Shown piece after piece: positions 3,876 to 5,400 of a stretch of DNA of 5,400 nt. The stretch is from Roseburia sp. GTDB taxonomy: Bacteria; Bacillota; Clostridia; Lachnospirales; Lachnospiraceae. Each line of letters starts with the position of its first letter. Position 1 is the first letter of the stretch. The translations under genes were made by a program, and so were the position numbers. The notes beneath the pieces were generated by a model. The model searched no databases. It had not been told where the DNA came from and saw only the letters and a program-made list of their open reading frames with translations. The DNA is taken from positions 1 through 5,400 of the forward strand of contig JAUUNJ010000203.1 of NCBI GenBank assembly GCA_030844625.1, read 5' to 3'.

Positions 3876-5400
3876 AAAACTAAAACGAATATCTATAATG
3901 TTGTTATGTGCAGTATTGCTTCATGGAGGATGCGGGTCTCGTACAACAGAAGAAACAGAAAAAGTCGATACAACGGAGAATTTTGATCTGATAGGAACGG
4001 AGGGCTGGGAGTATCAGGGAGAAAAGAAACAGTATATTTATGGAGAATGGACAGTCACCGGTGTCAGAAAGGGGGATACCTGGGATGAGACGGATGAACG
4101 GGTGGGTGCTGTGTATGAGCTGTTACCGGAGAGCTGTTCCTACAAAAGCAGCACGGAATCGTACTCACTAAAATTAGAAGGGTACTCTGCATCGTTGATT
4201 TCAGCACGAGAGTATGATATAGCCGGAATGCTGCCGCAGGACACGAACTATTGTCTGGAGTTCAGTGAGGTGGAGATGGGAAGAAAGTATGGTGGGATAA
4301 AGAGTGCATTTACGGTATTGATTTTAATTGGGGAAAATGAAATCATAGGACGGGAAGATGGAAACTGGTGTCGTCTGGAAAAAACAACCGACTATAATGA
4401 TATGCCAGAAGGAAAAGACTTTCTGATACCAATTAGCGGTATTTGGAATGGAGAGTGGGAGGTCACAGAGATTCTGAAAGAGGATGGTGATGATGCAGAG
4501 CAGTATATAGGAGCAGATTTTTCCACATGGTTTCAAGAGATACTGGAGGAAAAGTTTTGTAACTTTTATATTGTTTCCACAAGGGAGCCGTCCATAAAAC
4601 AACTGGTAAAGGCAATGGGGCTGGAGAAAGAAACATTTGTAGGTTTTTATGAATTTTCAGATGATTTTTACTGGGATAAAATGATTGTAAAAGATGAGAT
4701 GACAGCAGTACTGGTAAAGGATGGAAACTACCTGTGGGCAAGGCGGACATCCAAGAGGGATCAGTATGGGGTGTATCTGGATGCCTATATGGAGGATTAT
4801 CTGAATGATGGTGATTTGATGAGAACGGAAGCAGCGAATGAGGAGAAGGTGCATCAGGAACAGGACGCGGAAAACATGGATGGTTGGGAAAACAAGGGGA
4901 AAAGACAGCAGTATATATGGGGAGTCTGGCAGATTACAGGTATCAGAGAAGGAGATACTTGGGATGAGACGGATGAACTGGTAGGCGCTGTGTATGAAAT
5001 GTTGCCGGAAAGCTGTTCCTATAAAAGCAAAACGTGGTCATATACCGTAGAGTTGGGTGGGTATGAAGCCTCTCCAATTGTTCGGTGGTTTGAATATAAT
5101 ATAGGAAATATGCTGCCGACGCCGGCGGGGTATTACCTGTCGTTTGGTGAGGTAAAGCCTGGTGAGGAGTATGCCAGATCACGCAGTGCCTTTTCTCCAT
5201 GTATATTGACAGATGAAAAAGAGATGTTAGCCTTTTGGGGGAGAAGAGTATACCGCATGGAGAAGGTGGTGGATTATGATGATATCGTAGAAGGAAAAGA
5301 TTTCTTTAGAGCAGACTATGGGCTTTGGAGCGGGGAATGGGTGGTTACGGAAGTTCTAAAATCAGAGCAACACGACGCAGAAGAATATATCGGAATGAAC
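3862..5400 (+). CDS. Putative lipoprotein with repeated GxW modules, 5' part
   Basis: An open frame of 513 codons continuing past the window end. ATG at 3862 follows GGGAG (3853-3857) with a 4-nt gap. The N-terminus is a signal peptide: basic MRKIKKLKR, hydrophobic ISIMLLCAVLL (10-20), then HGGC with Cys24. The Cys makes a lipoprotein likely, but the lipobox is atypical, with His at -3 where Leu is usual. A Thr/Glu linker (about 25-46) follows. Residues 47-339 form one unit and 340 onward a second copy. Each unit has an A module starting (Q)QYI(Y/W)GxWxxTG and sharing GDTWDETDExVGAVYE and LPESCSYKS, and a B module starting (I/L)WxGEWxVTExL and later EQYIG or EEYIG. GxW at the start of modules of about 110-140 residues recalls lipocalin-type barrels, but this is a guess. 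Function unknown; likely anchored outside the cell membrane. Confidence 0.8.
   Translation, partial: MRKIKKLKRISIMLLCAVLLHGGCGSRTTEETEKVDTTENFDLIGTEGWEYQGEKKQYIYGEWTVTGVRKGDTWDETDERVGAVYELLPESCSYKSSTESYSLKLEGYSASLISAREYDIAGMLPQDTNYCLEFSEVEMGRKYGGIKSAFTVLILIGENEIIGREDGNWCRLEKTTDYNDMPEGKDFLIPISGIWNGEWEVTEILKEDGDDAEQYIGADFSTWFQEILEEKFCNFYIVSTREPSIKQLVKAMGLEKETFVGFYEFSDDFYWDKMIVKDEMTAVLVKDGNYLWARRTSKRDQYGVYLDAYMEDYLNDGDLMRTEAANEEKVHQEQDAENMDGWENKGKRQQYIWGVWQITGIREGDTWDETDELVGAVYEMLPESCSYKSKTWSYTVELGGYEASPIVRWFEYNIGNMLPTPAGYYLSFGEVKPGEEYARSRSAFSPCILTDEKEMLAFWGRRVYRMEKVVDYDDIVEGKDFFRADYGLWSGEWVVTEVLKSEQHDAEEYIGMN
4000..4878 (+). repeat. Intragenic repeat unit 1 (about 293 codons)
   Basis: Codons 47-339 of the envelope protein gene. 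The first third is closely repeated in unit 2: the 16-base word GATGAGACGGATGAAC occurs at 4084-4099 and again at 4963-4978, exactly 879 bp (293 codons) apart. The match continues through VGAVYE and LPESCSYKS. The unit contains module A (from about residue 57) and module B (from about residue 194). Confidence 0.85.
4879..5400 (+). repeat. Intragenic repeat unit 2 (incomplete at window edge)
   Basis: Codons 340-513, beginning DGWENKGKRQQYIWG against EGWEYQGEKKQYIYG of unit 1. The opening segment is highly similar at DNA and protein level. The later part has diverged (for example SAFSPCILTDEKE against SAFTVLILIGENE) but keeps EGKDF, GEWxVTE and a final EYIG. The window ends inside module B. Confidence 0.85.

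Noticed and set aside
4324..5200. Several minus-strand open frames opposite the envelope protein gene
   Set aside because: They are antisense shadows of a 513-codon plus-strand frame that has a signal peptide, a ribosome binding site and an internal protein repeat; their proteins are Pro/His/Leu-rich translations without domain character.

Overview
The window looks like an accessory region of a Gram-positive anaerobe of the Clostridia, most likely Lachnospiraceae. The reasons are AT-rich, mostly plus-strand genes with strong AGGAGG-type ribosome binding sites, a small DUF6809-like protein, an IS110-group insertion sequence, and toxin/immunity pieces of the type found in LXG/YeeF-like polymorphic toxin loci. 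All family names come from recall of motifs, not from a search.

Layout. (1) 1-295: the 3' part of an Imm70-like immunity gene that begins before the window. (2) 296-465: a gene-free stretch with a good vegetative promoter (TTGACG-17-TACAAT), TGTAACA repeats around it and a strong hairpin terminator (407-455), which together predict a transcript of about 100 nt with no open frame. (3) 466-753, minus strand: a 95-aa DUF6809-like protein. (4) 754-1287: no credible gene, but two adjacent hairpins (922-942, 953-978) and phased CACAGG repeats (1114-1145); this may be a remnant of a mobilisable element. (5) About 1288-2790: an IS110-family element with a promoter, a structured non-coding leader of about 180 nt that is a good bridge RNA candidate, and an intact 409-aa DEDD recombinase.

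(6) 2858-3328: the truncated C-terminal domain of a polymorphic toxin, probably a restriction-endonuclease-fold nuclease. It is followed 8 nt later by a 113-aa gene (3337-3678) that is the natural candidate for its immunity protein. (7) 3717-3875: a 52-codon open remnant of unknown family. It overlaps the start of (8) 3862 to beyond the window end, a secreted or lipoprotein-like protein made of a repeated unit of about 293 residues whose modules carry lipocalin-like GxW/GEW motifs.

Together the window reads as a polymorphic-toxin accessory locus: immunity genes and a toxin C-terminal cassette without its secretion domain, broken up by an insertion sequence and mobile-element debris. The most interesting non-protein feature is the IS110 leader. 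The most interesting proteins are the orphan nuclease/immunity pair and the repeated envelope protein.
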